39,952 bases of DNA from NCBI GenBank assembly GCA_026398575.1, contig JAPLSP010000048.1:1-39952 (forward strand). The letters run 5' to 3'. Below the pieces are notes generated by a model that was given only the letters and a program-made list of their open reading frames with translations, had not been told where the DNA came from and did not search any database. The translations under genes were made by a program, and so were the position numbers. The stretch comes from Candidatus Sumerlaeota bacterium (GTDB lineage Bacteria; Sumerlaeota; Sumerlaeia; JADFCT01). Shown here in pieces: positions 8,244 through 17,167 of the stretch (positions within the stretch are counted from its first letter, which is position 1; every line of letters begins with the position of its first letter).

Positions 8244-8399
8244 TCATAGCAAGGCGAGGGCAGTTGATTCTCTACTTGCCCTTTCCATGAAGAAGGCCGC
8301 TATTTCGTATAAAGTCTCCGGGCCTATATCCGCGCCATTGAGCCCTGCGATCTTTCCAGATTCGATGGCCAATTGCCACAAACAGCAGATTCTTATCAT
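8244..8399 (-). CDS. Possible 51-residue hypothetical protein
   Basis: A short frame from ATG 8399 that starts 23 bases after the stop of the upstream 65-residue gene. Its peptide (MIRICCLWQLAIESGKIAGL...ERASRESTALALL) resembles the end of a helical protein more than a random frame. There is no clear ribosome-binding site. It may be a real small gene or the remnant of a longer one. The longer extension of this frame upstream overlaps a better gene and is not accepted. Confidence 0.25.
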   Translation of the reverse strand: MIRICCLWQLAIESGKIAGLNGADIGPETLYEIAAFFMERASRESTALALL

Positions 8400-8422
8400 G
8401 CAATTGCCGTAATCTGTCGCCC

Positions 8423-8620
8423 TTAGTGTGAGATTTTCAACGAGACAAAGCAGGACTCCGGATAGAGGTAGTCTTCGCCGGATTCGTCGCGGATTCTGAG
8501 ATAGCCTTCTTTTGCGGCGCGCTTGTCGGGAAGGACCTGATATGTCTTCTGCAATTCCAAGTCCTCGCATTCGTCGTTTTTCACACAAAGCACGAAATTT
8601 TGTTTTTTGGATTGTTTCAT
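8423..8620 (-). CDS. Small conserved hypothetical protein
   Basis: A 65-residue protein starting at ATG 8620, 29 bases downstream of the permease stop on the same strand. The pattern is one I recognise from many small bacterial proteins of unknown function: VLCVKNDECEDLELQKTYQVLPD, then YLRIRDESGEDYLYP and a final hydrophobic strand. It is probably a compact beta barrel. I know of no assigned function. A longer frame exists upstream, but it lies inside the permease gene and is Arg/Pro-rich, so ATG 8620 is preferred. Confidence 0.7.
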   Translation of the reverse strand: MKQSKKQNFVLCVKNDECEDLELQKTYQVLPDKRAAKEGYLRIRDESGEDYLYPESCFVSLKISH

Positions 8621-8649
8621 TTTAATCGCTCGTTGATGAAGCGCTATAA

Positions 8650-9717
8650 TTATTTTTTGCGGCGGACGATCAGATATAGGAAGAAGGGGCCGCCGAGCAA
8701 TGATGTTAGGATTCCTACGGGGAGTTCGAGGGGGGCGAAGAGGGTGCGGGCGAGGGTGTCGCATAGGACCAGGAATGTTCCGCCGGCGAGGAAGGAGCAG
8801 GGCAGGAGCAGGCGGTGGTCGGGGCCTTGGAGGCGGCGGACGGCGTGGGGGACGATCAGGCCGACGAAGCCTACCGGGCCGGCGACGGCGACGACCGAGG
8901 CCGTCAGCAATGAGCCGCCGAAGAAAGAGAGTTTTTGCAGGCGCTTGACGTTGACGCCGCGGCCGCTGGCGAGTTCTTCGCCGAAGGCCATCTGGTCATA
9001 GCGCCGCGCCTGGACGAGCAGGATGGCGGCGCCCGGTACCATGAACGGCAGTACGGGCCAGACGTTGCTCCAGCCGGTCACGTCCAAGCCGCCCATCAGC
9101 CAGCGGTCCATCGCCACCATCAGGTTCGGTTCGCTCAGGTAGCGGACGAGCAGGATCGCGGCGGAACTGAGCAGCCCGAGCGTCACGCCGGCCAGGAGCA
9201 ATCCCATCGTCGAGATGCGCGAGCGTCCGCGCGCCAGCCAATAGATGACCACGACCGTCAACGCCGAGAAGACAAAGGATGAAATCTGCACGCCGCTGAA
9301 CGGGCCCCAACCCGTTACCCACATATCCAGAAAATGGCCTGCGGCATCCGATCCCATCCGCGCGGCCAGCGACGGCAGGAAGATGCAGACGACCGCCCCG
9401 AGCGATCCGCCGCTGGCCACGCCCAGCGTGTAGGGCTCGGCCAGCGGATTGCGCAGGAGGGCTTGGAAGACGGCGCCGGTGAGCGCGAGCGCGGCGCCCG
9501 CCATGAACGCGAGTAGCACGCGCGGCAGCCGCAGATAGATCAGGATATCCACGTCCGCCGGCCGCGCCCCGTCACGCCATTCCCACCAGAGGCGCAGGGT
9601 CTTGAGGGGATCGAGGTCCGCTGTGCCGAAGCCGGGCGCGCAGATCAACGCCGCCAGTGCCAGCGCGGCGTAGAGCAGCAAAGTCAGAAAGAATCGTTTT
9701 TGAGTGAGCAAGGCCAT
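8650..9717 (-). CDS. FecCD/BtuC-type ABC importer permease
   Basis: A 355-residue inner-membrane permease of the FecCD family, which forms the channel for iron-siderophore, heme or cobalamin uptake. About ten membrane helices are visible. Family motifs are RLPRVLLAFMAGAALALTGAVFQALLRNPLAEPYTLGVASG near residues 63-105 and the coupling segment near GPVGFVGLIVPHAVRRLQGPDH. The length is normal. It is the second gene after the ATPase on the minus strand, but a 144-base gap carrying a palindromic element separates them. No periplasmic binding protein or outer-membrane receptor is adjacent, so the substrate cannot be named. Confidence 0.92.
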   Translation of the reverse strand: MALLTQKRFFLTLLLYAALALAALICAPGFGTADLDPLKTLRLWWEWRDGARPADVDILIYLRLPRVLLAFMAGAALALTGAVFQALLRNPLAEPYTLGVASGGSLGAVVCIFLPSLAARMGSDAAGHFLDMWVTGWGPFSGVQISSFVFSALTVVVIYWLARGRSRISTMGLLLAGVTLGLLSSAAILLVRYLSEPNLMVAMDRWLMGGLDVTGWSNVWPVLPFMVPGAAILLVQARRYDQMAFGEELASGRGVNVKRLQKLSFFGGSLLTASVVAVAGPVGFVGLIVPHAVRRLQGPDHRLLLPCSFLAGGTFLVLCDTLARTLFAPLELPVGILTSLLGGPFFLYLIVRRKK

Positions 9718-9734
9718 GGAAATGCGCTATTATT

Positions 9735-9825
9735 CAGCAGAATGATTGAGGGCAGAATGATAAAAACAGGAGGATGGAAGACTGGAAAAAGAAAGTTATC
9801 ATTCTGCCCTGAATCATTCTGCCTG
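9735..9825. repeat. Imperfect palindrome of the GGCAGAAT family between ABC transporter genes
   Basis: The left arm (9735-9763) and right arm (9796-9825) pair as inverted copies of a sequence built on GGCAGAATGATT-AGGGCAGAATGAT, with one gap and one mismatch. The loop is 32 bases. A closely related perfect palindrome occurs at 21281-21341. It lies between the ATPase and permease genes, so it would form a stem-loop in the transcript of that operon. Confidence 0.85.
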
Positions 9826-9861
9826 TACCCGCTAGTTTTTTGCTTCACGTTTGACATTGAT

Positions 9862-10680
9862 TCATCCTGCTTCAAGCGGCGGAACACCTATTTTTTCCAG
9901 TTGGTGCGGCGCGAGGACAACAACCAACGGCCCGCCTGTCAGGGGATTCTCCGAAACGGCCACGGCTCCGCCATAGACGGGCGCTAAATGCTCCAGGCGC
10001 AGGACGTCTTCCGGCGAGCCTTCGGCGATCGCTTTGCCGATGCTCATCAGTATCATCCGGTCGCAGTATTGCGCCGCCAGGTTGACATCGTGAATGACCA
10101 CCGCCACGGCCAAACCCTTCCGCGAGGAGTCGCGCAACAGCGTGAACACCTCGGCCTGGTGCTGGATGTCGAGCGCCGAGGTCGGCTCATCCAGCAGGAG
10201 ATGATCGCTCTGCTGCGCCAGGATCGAGGCGATCAGGACGCGCTGCCGCTCGCCGCCCGACAATTCATCGAACAGCCGCGCGGCGAATTGCAGCGTATCG
10301 GTCCGCGTCATGCTTTCGCGCGCAACTTCCTCATCATGCGCGGAAAGAAACCCGAAGGCGCCCAGATGAGGATAGCGCCCCATCGCCACCACTTCCTCGC
10401 AGGTGAACGAAAAAACGCTCTCGACTTGCTGCGGCAAAAAAGCAATGCGGCGCGCCAGCGACTCTTTGTCCATCGCGGCCAGCGGCGCGCCATCGAGCAT
10501 CACCTCGCCGCTCTGTGGCCGCAGCAATCCCGCCATCAGCCGCAACAGCGTGGATTTGCCCGAGCCGTTGGGGCCGATGATGCCCAGCAATTCGCCCTTG
10601 CGCGCTTCGAGCGAAGCCCCATTGACAGCCCGCAAGCCACGGGCGTAGGTGAAGGTGACGTTATGAGCAGTTAAGGCCAT
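9862..10680 (-). CDS. ABC importer ATP-binding protein, FecE/BtuD type
   Basis: A 272-residue ATPase that powers the neighbouring FecCD-type permease. Walker A is GPNGSGKST (residues 36-44). The Q-loop is FLPQQVES, the signature is LSGGERQRV, Walker B is LLLDEPTSALD and the switch His is in VVIHDVNLA. Such pairs import metal chelates or cobalamin. The C-terminal tail after residue 225 (EDVLRLEHLAPVYGG...) is the usual short regulatory extension of this subfamily. It is the promoter-proximal gene of the minus-strand operon and begins 48 bases after the PIN-module partner gene ends. Confidence 0.93.
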   Translation of the reverse strand: MALTAHNVTFTYARGLRAVNGASLEARKGELLGIIGPNGSGKSTLLRLMAGLLRPQSGEVMLDGAPLAAMDKESLARRIAFLPQQVESVFSFTCEEVVAMGRYPHLGAFGFLSAHDEEVARESMTRTDTLQFAARLFDELSGGERQRVLIASILAQQSDHLLLDEPTSALDIQHQAEVFTLLRDSSRKGLAVAVVIHDVNLAAQYCDRMILMSIGKAIAEGSPEDVLRLEHLAPVYGGAVAVSENPLTGGPLVVVLAPHQLEKIGVPPLEAG

Positions 10681-10728
10681 TAATATCTATGCGTTTTTAT
10701 GCCATGAACTTGCGCCGCCGGACAGATT

Positions 10729-10932
10729 TTACTCACCGAATTTCTTCTCATACTCAGTTGCGGCTTCGAAAATTTCCTGAGCGCTTTTTCCAGGCCATAG
10801 TTTTTTGCGCCATTCCGTATAATCGAATGGTTCGCGTAGAATCAGAGCAATGAATTTCTCGGCTTCCACAATGCCTAATTCCTGTGTCAGCGCGCTCATC
10901 CCATCATGGATAATCATAGTGTCATTTCTCAT
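10729..10932 (-). CDS. Small partner protein of a PIN-domain gene (antitoxin-like)
   Basis: A 67-residue acidic protein (MSALTQELGIVEAEKFIALILREPFDYTEWRKKLW...) that overlaps the end of the PIN-domain gene by 11 bases on the same strand. Small proteins with this ELG-VEAEKFI-L-RE-FDYTEWR pattern are frequently found beside PIN genes. The overlap and size fit an antitoxin. It shows no recognisable DNA-binding domain, and the order toxin first, partner second, is the reverse of most vapBC pairs. The antitoxin role is inferred from context only. Confidence 0.65.
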   Translation of the reverse strand: MRNDTMIIHDGMSALTQELGIVEAEKFIALILREPFDYTEWRKKLWPGKSAQEIFEAATEYEKKFGE

Positions 10933-11380
10933 TTTCCATCTCCATTAACTGGATAAAGTCCAGTGGATTTAAGGCGACAGGCGCATGCAGTTTTTTTGCT
11001 TTTCTTAGCAATAGGAGATCTGTAGTCAGAAAATAGTCACAGCCGCAGTATCGAGCCGCTGCCAGATGAACGGTATCAGCGCTATTAACGCCTGTCTCCC
11101 GTTTAATATCACGAATTGTGTTAAGTAACTCCGGTGTTGACCGCAAATTATCCGTTGCCAGAGCCTTCCATTCAGCTATTTGCTCGCGCCGACGGTCATA
11201 CGGATTTTGGCTGTTTTCATAAGAGAGCATAAAGGACCATACCAATGCATACTGGCCTGTCTTAACCTGACGTTGGATAGCCAATTTTGCTTCAGTCTCT
11301 AGCTTTATTCGCAGCTGACTTTGATCATCAAAAGGACGGTTATAGCAGCAATTATCGAAATATATTTTTATTTTCGACAT
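10922..11380 (-). CDS. PIN-domain nuclease, toxin-like
   Basis: A 152-residue PIN-fold protein, the family of VapC-like ribonucleases. The expected metal-binding acids are present: Asp9 (IYFDNCCYNRPF), Glu55 (SYE), Asp102 (SADTVHLAAA) and Asp121 (FLTTDLLLL). The FDNCCYNRPFDD start marks a subgroup distinct from classical VapC. It overlaps a 67-residue gene by 11 bases, suggesting a two-gene toxin-antitoxin-like module. The module is AT-richer than its neighbours. Substrate RNA is unknown. Confidence 0.82.
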   Translation of the reverse strand: MSKIKIYFDNCCYNRPFDDQSQLRIKLETEAKLAIQRQVKTGQYALVWSFMLSYENSQNPYDRRREQIAEWKALATDNLRSTPELLNTIRDIKRETGVNSADTVHLAAARYCGCDYFLTTDLLLLRKAKKLHAPVALNPLDFIQLMEMENEK

Positions 11381-11695
11381 TGGATTTTCCCTTCAAATTG
11401 TCCCCATGTGTCATATAAACAAGCTCAGAGATTCTGATACATCTTTGAGACCGGATGTCAAGGAATTAAGGCGCTAAAGCAAAACTGTGGAGAGAAAACG
11501 GCTTGAAAGGCCGTCAATTCCTGTGCGAAAGAGTTTGCCGTTGTTTTGGCTTGGAATTCTACTCAAATAGATGGAAACGGAAAAATCGCCGCAAACTTAA
11601 TGGGCTCGAGGCGCGTCTAAAGAAGAAAATCATATTGATCCGGGCGCAGGAAATACGAAAACATCCGACGTTGACCTTCAGAAGGGAATGGGAGA
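11381..11695. other. Gap without a supported gene upstream of the M6 protease
   Basis: A 315-base AT-rich stretch. It must hold the promoters of the divergent PIN module and protease gene, but I could not pick a convincing -35/-10 pair. A 69-codon frame (11503-11712) is basic, low-complexity and overlaps the protease start; I regard it as chance. Confidence 0.5.
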
Positions 11696-14600
11696 ATGAT
11701 TTTTTTTCATAAACATTTTTTCTTGCGTCGGCTTAAGCCCATATCCTGCTCTTCCTTATTCCGCTCTTCCTTCGCCGCAGCATTGCCCGCTCTTTTTGCA
11801 GGGTTGATGTTCAACCTGCTTTTTGTTCCGGCCGCTCATGCGGTCACAGCCAGTCCTCACGCTTTCACTGGCGCCCAGCCGGATGGAACTCCCGTCGTTC
11901 TGCAGCTGCATGGCGACGAATACTCGCATTGGCTTGAAGACCCGGAAGGCTTTACGGTGCTGCAGGACCAGGGACGGTTTGTGTACGGCAACCTGGATTC
12001 CAATCAATCGCTGGTCCCGACGGCGATGCTGGTGGGGAAAAGCAATCCGCGCGCTGCCGGCTTTATGCCCCGGATGCGGCCTGCGCCCCAAAAGATCAAA
12101 CAGGCGGCACGGCTTCAGGCGCAGTCCTTCAAGAGCCTGGCAGCCCAGCCCCTCCGCGCCGTCTCGACGGGAAACGTGAAAAATCTCGTCGTGCTTTGCA
12201 TGTTCAGCGATCACACGCCCGGCGCTCAAACCCGCAACAAAAGCGATTACGAAGTCTTGATGAGCAGCGCCACCAGCGATGCAATCCTGGCGCCGACGGG
12301 CAGCGTTCATAGCTACTACAATGAGGCTTCATACGGGAAACTGAATCTGGAAAGCACCGTGGTGGAGTGGGTTGTGCTTCCGCAAACGGAAGCCTGGTAC
12401 GCCAATGGGCAGAGCGGACTGGGCGCCTATCCTCAAAATGCCCAGAAGATGGTCGAGGACGCGCTGAATCTGGTTGACCCGCAAGTGGATTTCAGCCAGT
12501 TCGACGCGAACAATGATGGATACGCGGACTGCGTCACAGTTATCCATTCCGGCTATGGTGCGGAATCGGGCGGCGACGTGGCGAACCGGATGTGGTCGCA
12601 CCAAGCCGCGCTGACACCGCTGGCGGGCGGGGCATGGACCAGCGGCGATGGCAATGCCCAAGGCGCCAAAATAAAAGTCCGCGAGTACCTGACCGTGCCG
12701 GCGCTGTGGGGCAATTCCGGCACAGACATCACGCGCGTGGGCGTGATCTGCCATGAAATGGGCCATATCCTGGGTCTGCCGGAGCTCTACGACACAGACA
12801 AAAGCAGCAAAGGACTGGGCAACTGGGACGTGATGGCGAATTCGTGGGGATTCGACGGCTTGCAGTTGCATCCGCCCCATCCCAGCGCATGGTCGAAAAT
12901 TCTCATGGGCTGGGTGACGCCCACAATGCTGCTGGTTCCGGGCCGGTATTCCGCGCCCCAAATCGAGCGGACCCCGGCGGTTTATAAAATTCCATTCGGA
13001 TTTTCTTCAGGTGAATATTTGTTGATCGAAAATCGCGAACCCGTGGGATTTGAAAGCGATCTGCCGCAAGGCGGGTTGGCGATCTATCACGTGGATGAGA
13101 CCAAGACGGATAATGACGACGAGGGCTATCCGGATCAAAGCGGCTGGCCTGCGAACAATCACCATTACAAAGTGGCGCTGCTTTCTGCCGACGGCCAATT
13201 CGGCCTCGAGAAAAACTCCGATTTCGGAGACGCCAGCGATCTATTCCGCAAAGGAGGCGTGGAACTCATCGGCCCCGATACAGCGCCCAACACGCGAACC
13301 TATCAGGACGGCGCCCTCCAAAATACGGGCAACACGATCTCGGACATCAGCGCCGCAGGCGACGTCATCGCATTCACATACAATCGTTCTGCCGCGCGTT
13401 ATGCCTGCACGACACCGCTATTTGACGATATCGGCGCCATCCTGACTTCACTCGGCTATAGTTTCGACGAAATCAAAGACGAAGCCCTGCTCGACTATAA
13501 CACCATTAAAAAATATGACGTCATTTTTGCCAATTGCTCGGGCTATAGCGCGAATGTCGCCCCGCTTGCGGTCGGCGCCCTGCGTCAATTCATCGGCGGC
13601 GGCGGCGCGCTTTATGCTTCGGACTATGCCTATGATTATGTGCAAAGCGCCTTTTCGGACGTGGGCAGCATTCAATTTTATTCCAATCCAAAGATCGGCT
13701 ATGCCGGCCAGACGATTGGGATCAGCGCGGACGCGGAATTGGCCGACTTCGTTGGCGCAACGACCGTTTCGATCAAGTATGACCTGAACGCATGGGTCCC
13801 GATCAAAAGCGTTTCGGCCTCCGCATTCGTATATCTGCGAGGCGATATCCCCGTCAGCCAAGTTCCGCAAAGCTTCTCCGCTTCCGGCGCCGGATTGCTC
13901 GCCCATCCCGCTGCCGGCGCGCAGGACTCCTTTTCGGCCAATATGATCACTCTCCCCAATGCTCCGCTCTGCGCCGGTTTCCGCTATGGCAAAGGCGAGG
14001 TCATCTATACTTCCTTCCATAATGAAGCGCAAATTCCCGTCCTTCAGCAGCGAATCCTGCAATACCTGGTTCTGCGCGGCAGCACGGCGAGACCGGCGGC
14101 GCAGAATGCCGAGTGGCTGGGGCTGAACGGCGCCTCCGATATTCAAGAAAATCGCGGAATATTCCCCGGCGCCGACGCAGGCTCAAGCGCGCCGCCGCCT
14201 CAGAGCTATGCCTATAGCGCGATCGCCGGCGCGGACTTTGACATCATCCTCAATTGGCCGGGGGGAGGCCCCTTGCGGCTGGACGTCTTCAGACCCGATG
14301 GAACGCTATATGAATCCATCACCAGCGCCACGCCGGTCATCGCCGTCGTGGTTCCCGCCACGACTGTCACGCAGGGCTTATGGACCTACAGCGTCTCGCG
14401 TGTGAGGGCAGGCTCGAACGCAATCGCTTACGCGATCTCAGCCGGACAGGTCCTGGACGCCGCTCATTTGGTCCGCTATGAAATTTTATGCAAAAACGCG
14501 CTGTTAACCACAACTGCGGTTGGGATCGAAATCAGCAGCGCCACGGAAAAGAGCCAGATTTCGATCACACGGCTCAGCCAGGCGCCGCGCAGACCCAAAT

Positions 14601-15694
14601 CGGGAATGATTTACCTGACGGGCGGGCGGATTTCTAATGTGACGATCGCCGGCAGCGCGGGCAAAGTGTATTGCGATGCGGATATTGACGTCCTGCAATG
14701 CGAAGGCGCGATCAAGTCCTTCACCTCGGTCAATCGCGGGCCGAAGCAGATATCGGCGGCGGAACTGGGACAAATCCGGATGAGCGCCCGCCCGAATTCT
14801 TCGGCGGACGCAACCTCGGTCGCGGCCGTCGCGATCGAAGCGACCGGACCGAGCAATCTCACGGCCTCCGTGCTGCTCAATGGCGTCACGCTGCGGGAAT
14901 ATATCGTCCCACAGCAAAAAACAACGACGCTTCAGGCGGCGACGAAAAAATACCGAGCCGCTGGCGGCGAGACGTTTCTCAGCTTTGGAGACATCGGCGC
15001 GGGCGGCATCCAGACCCAGGAATTGCGTTCCATCCGCGTCAGCGGCGGCGCCGTGCAACCATCGGAAATCGTTACCACCGGGGCGCACAAGCTCAGCATC
15101 GCGGCCTTCAACGGCTGCTATACCTATGGCCGCAGGGGCGACATGAAATTTCTGGCGCGTTCCGGAGACGTTCTGCCCATCCGCGTTTCCGTCGCGGCGC
15201 CCAGCCTCAGCATGACGGCTTCGGGCGGCAATCTCAACGCCAAACGGATTGACGTCGCCGGCGAGATTCCGCTTCTGAGCGCGCGATGGCGGATTTATCA
15301 CGAGCCGGGGCAAACAGCCAAGCTGCTGGGCGGCGTGCTCGGCGACCCGACTTCGCAATCGCTGGTGGTGGCCACGGGCGGGAGCAATCCTCCCACGTCG
15401 CCGGCGCTGTTCGCGCTAGCGGCGGCCGCCGCTGTTGCGCCGCGCCAGAATATCGGCACGGTTTACGGAAGCCTCGGGATTTTCGGCGTGTTTTCGGCAG
15501 GCGCGCAATTTGACGGTCCGACCCCGCAGTATAACGGAACGATAAAGAAATTCGTCACGCTCAAGGCCAGCCAGGCGCCGGCTTCGATCCTGGCGGAGTC
15601 TTGGTGGTTCCAAGTCAAAGGCAAGGCCTACACGAAAAAGAAAGCCCTGATCATTCCGCCTGAGAGCGATCATCTCGATCAATCCACCGAATGA
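11696..15694 (+). CDS. Large secreted M6-family zinc metalloprotease
   Basis: A 1332-residue exported protein. The first about 50 residues are a signal sequence (basic start, hydrophobic run GLMFNLLFVPAAHA). Residues about 65-130 form the propeptide-like segment common in M6 proteins (GTPVVLQLHGDEYSHWLEDPEGF). The peptidase domain contains HEMGHILGLPELYD, with zinc ligands His353 and His357, Glu354 as catalytic base and a further Asp ligand. A Met-turn-like GNWDVMANSWGF follows, then the LIENREP segment, as in immune-inhibitor-A proteases. After about residue 560 there is an alpha/beta domain resembling a glutamine-amidotransferase-like fold (FDDIGAILTSLGYSFDEI, GGGGALYASDYAYDYV). After that come several beta domains to the C-terminus. 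ATG 11696 has GGGAG just upstream. Confidence 0.88.
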   Translation: MIFFHKHFFLRRLKPISCSSLFRSSFAAALPALFAGLMFNLLFVPAAHAVTASPHAFTGAQPDGTPVVLQLHGDEYSHWLEDPEGFTVLQDQGRFVYGNLDSNQSLVPTAMLVGKSNPRAAGFMPRMRPAPQKIKQAARLQAQSFKSLAAQPLRAVSTGNVKNLVVLCMFSDHTPGAQTRNKSDYEVLMSSATSDAILAPTGSVHSYYNEASYGKLNLESTVVEWVVLPQTEAWYANGQSGLGAYPQNAQKMVEDALNLVDPQVDFSQFDANNDGYADCVTVIHSGYGAESGGDVANRMWSHQAALTPLAGGAWTSGDGNAQGAKIKVREYLTVPALWGNSGTDITRVGVICHEMGHILGLPELYDTDKSSKGLGNWDVMANSWGFDGLQLHPPHPSAWSKILMGWVTPTMLLVPGRYSAPQIERTPAVYKIPFGFSSGEYLLIENREPVGFESDLPQGGLAIYHVDETKTDNDDEGYPDQSGWPANNHHYKVALLSADGQFGLEKNSDFGDASDLFRKGGVELIGPDTAPNTRTYQDGALQNTGNTISDISAAGDVIAFTYNRSAARYACTTPLFDDIGAILTSLGYSFDEIKDEALLDYNTIKKYDVIFANCSGYSANVAPLAVGALRQFIGGGGALYASDYAYDYVQSAFSDVGSIQFYSNPKIGYAGQTIGISADAELADFVGATTVSIKYDLNAWVPIKSVSASAFVYLRGDIPVSQVPQSFSASGAGLLAHPAAGAQDSFSANMITLPNAPLCAGFRYGKGEVIYTSFHNEAQIPVLQQRILQYLVLRGSTARPAAQNAEWLGLNGASDIQENRGIFPGADAGSSAPPPQSYAYSAIAGADFDIILNWPGGGPLRLDVFRPDGTLYESITSATPVIAVVVPATTVTQGLWTYSVSRVRAGSNAIAYAISAGQVLDAAHLVRYEILCKNALLTTTAVGIEISSATEKSQISITRLSQAPRRPKSGMIYLTGGRISNVTIAGSAGKVYCDADIDVLQCEGAIKSFTSVNRGPKQISAAELGQIRMSARPNSSADATSVAAVAIEATGPSNLTASVLLNGVTLREYIVPQQKTTTLQAATKKYRAAGGETFLSFGDIGAGGIQTQELRSIRVSGGAVQPSEIVTTGAHKLSIAAFNGCYTYGRRGDMKFLARSGDVLPIRVSVAAPSLSMTASGGNLNAKRIDVAGEIPLLSARWRIYHEPGQTAKLLGGVLGDPTSQSLVVATGGSNPPTSPALFALAAAAAVAPRQNIGTVYGSLGIFGVFSAGAQFDGPTPQYNGTIKKFVTLKASQAPASILAESWWFQVKGKAYTKKKALIIPPESDHLDQSTE

Positions 15695-15729
15695 GCTCTG
15701 CAAGGATACTTTGAAGACTTCCCAGCGGC

Positions 15730-15779
15730 GTGGGCGCGCGTGGGCGCGCATGGGCGCGCGTGGGCGCGCATGAGTACGC
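15730..15779. repeat. Short tandem 10-mer array
   Basis: Four consecutive copies of (G/A)TGGGCGCGC followed by one diverged copy, in the gap before the CHC2/TPR gene. The longest frame of that gene would start inside this array, which is why the start was placed further downstream. Confidence 0.85.
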
Positions 15780-15856
15780 TTTGCCCTTTACTTGCCGCAA
15801 GTTTCAACGCCACAATAACACCGCCATCCATGCGCGACGAGGACACGCCGCACACC

Positions 15857-17167
15857 ATGCCTTTTTCTTATTCACAACAAGCCGTTGAGTTCAATACCCG
15901 CCTGGACGCCCGCGATTTGCTCAAACAGATCGGCTATGCCGACGAGGCGATCTATGCCGAAGGGAACACGATCCGCGTCTTTTGTCCGATCCACAAGGAC
16001 CAGGTGCGGCGTTCCCTGCTGATTGACTTGAGCGAACGCACGTTCCGCTGCCAATTCATGCATTGCCCGGCGCGCGAAGGGGGATTGCTGCTGGGCCTTT
16101 ACGCGATGTATGCCCAGGTTGATATTGACGAGGCGATCAAGCGGCTGAGCGAAGGCCACGATCAGGACAGCGAAACCGCAGCCCTGAATCAGGCCGCCAA
16201 AATGATTGAGTCGCTCCGGTATGCCGAGGCCCTGCCGATCCTGCAATCGGCGATGAGGAAAAATCCCACCAATACCATCACGCGCTGCAAGCTGGCTTCG
16301 GCTTATCTCGAAATGAGCGAGCGTGAAAAAGGCTATCGCGAATATCTGGCGGCGGCCGAGGATTATGGCGTCAAAGGCGAACTCGACAAGACGATGAGCA
16401 TCTATAACCTGCTGGTCATTCTGTCGCCACAGGACATCAAGGTCCGCCAGCAGATGGCTTATATGTTTTCGCGCATGGGCCGCGGCGAAGACGCCGCCGA
16501 GCAACTCAAATGGGCCGTGGATCAGTATCTGACGGAGCATCGCCTCGACGAAGCGATGGAAGCCTGCGCGCAAATGCTGACGCTGACGCCCAGTGAGCCG
16601 AGGGTCCATGGCCTGCTGGCCGATTTGCAGGTTCAGAAAGGCGAGCTGGCCCAGGCCGCCGCGTCGTATGAGGCCGCAGGCCGTTTGCTGATGGAGCGAA
16701 ACCGGATTGAGGAAGCCTTGCAGTCCGTCGAGCGCGGGCTGAACGCAGTTCCATCCAGCGGCCCGCTGCAATCTTTGCTTGAGCAAATCAACACCAGGAG
16801 CGCTCGTCCGGCGGCGCCCGCCCCAAAGACGGCAGCGACGGAAACCAGCCAGGCAAATGAGGATGACTTTGCCGAATGGATCTCGAGCCTGGAAGAGGAA
16901 ATCGAGAAATCCGTTGGCGAACGGATGGAAACGGTCCAGATTTCTCCGACGGACGCCCGTGTCCTTATGTGCCGGACGCAGCTGCAGGATATTTACGACA
17001 AGGGCAAACTGCGCTCGATGGAAGATTTCCTGTGCGACATGTTCCAGGACGTCAAGCGCAACTTCGAGGCCGGCGGCATGTCGCACGAGGAGATGCGCGT
17101 CATCAAGGAATTTTACCGGGCTTTTTGCATTGCCTTCGAACAGATCAAGCGGGAACGCGGGCTATGA
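15857..17167 (+). CDS. CHC2-type zinc-finger and tetratricopeptide-repeat protein
   Basis: About 436 residues from ATG 15857; ATG 15830 is an alternative. Upstream in-frame Met codons fall in a repeat array. The N-terminus has a zinc module like that of DnaG primase (CPIHKDQ...RTFRCQFMHC: Cys-x2-His, then Cys-x4-Cys, within LLIDLSERTFRC). No primase catalytic domain follows. Instead residues about 95-310 are TPR-like helical pairs (AYLEMSEREKGYREYL..., EAMEACAQMLTLTPSEPRVHGLLADL). The C-terminal 100 residues are acidic and helical. The zinc module may bind nucleic acid and the TPRs a protein partner. It overlaps the next gene by 4 bases (ATGA). Confidence 0.75.
   Translation: MPFSYSQQAVEFNTRLDARDLLKQIGYADEAIYAEGNTIRVFCPIHKDQVRRSLLIDLSERTFRCQFMHCPAREGGLLLGLYAMYAQVDIDEAIKRLSEGHDQDSETAALNQAAKMIESLRYAEALPILQSAMRKNPTNTITRCKLASAYLEMSEREKGYREYLAAAEDYGVKGELDKTMSIYNLLVILSPQDIKVRQQMAYMFSRMGRGEDAAEQLKWAVDQYLTEHRLDEAMEACAQMLTLTPSEPRVHGLLADLQVQKGELAQAAASYEAAGRLLMERNRIEEALQSVERGLNAVPSSGPLQSLLEQINTRSARPAAPAPKTAATETSQANEDDFAEWISSLEEEIEKSVGERMETVQISPTDARVLMCRTQLQDIYDKGKLRSMEDFLCDMFQDVKRNFEAGGMSHEEMRVIKEFYRAFCIAFEQIKRERGL

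Noticed and set aside
11503..11712. 69-codon plus-strand frame before the M6 protease
   Set aside because: Basic, low complexity, overlaps the protease start and lacks a convincing start site.
15872..17086. Minus-strand frame opposite the CHC2/TPR gene
   Set aside because: The plus strand carries recognisable TPR and zinc motifs; the minus frame carries none.
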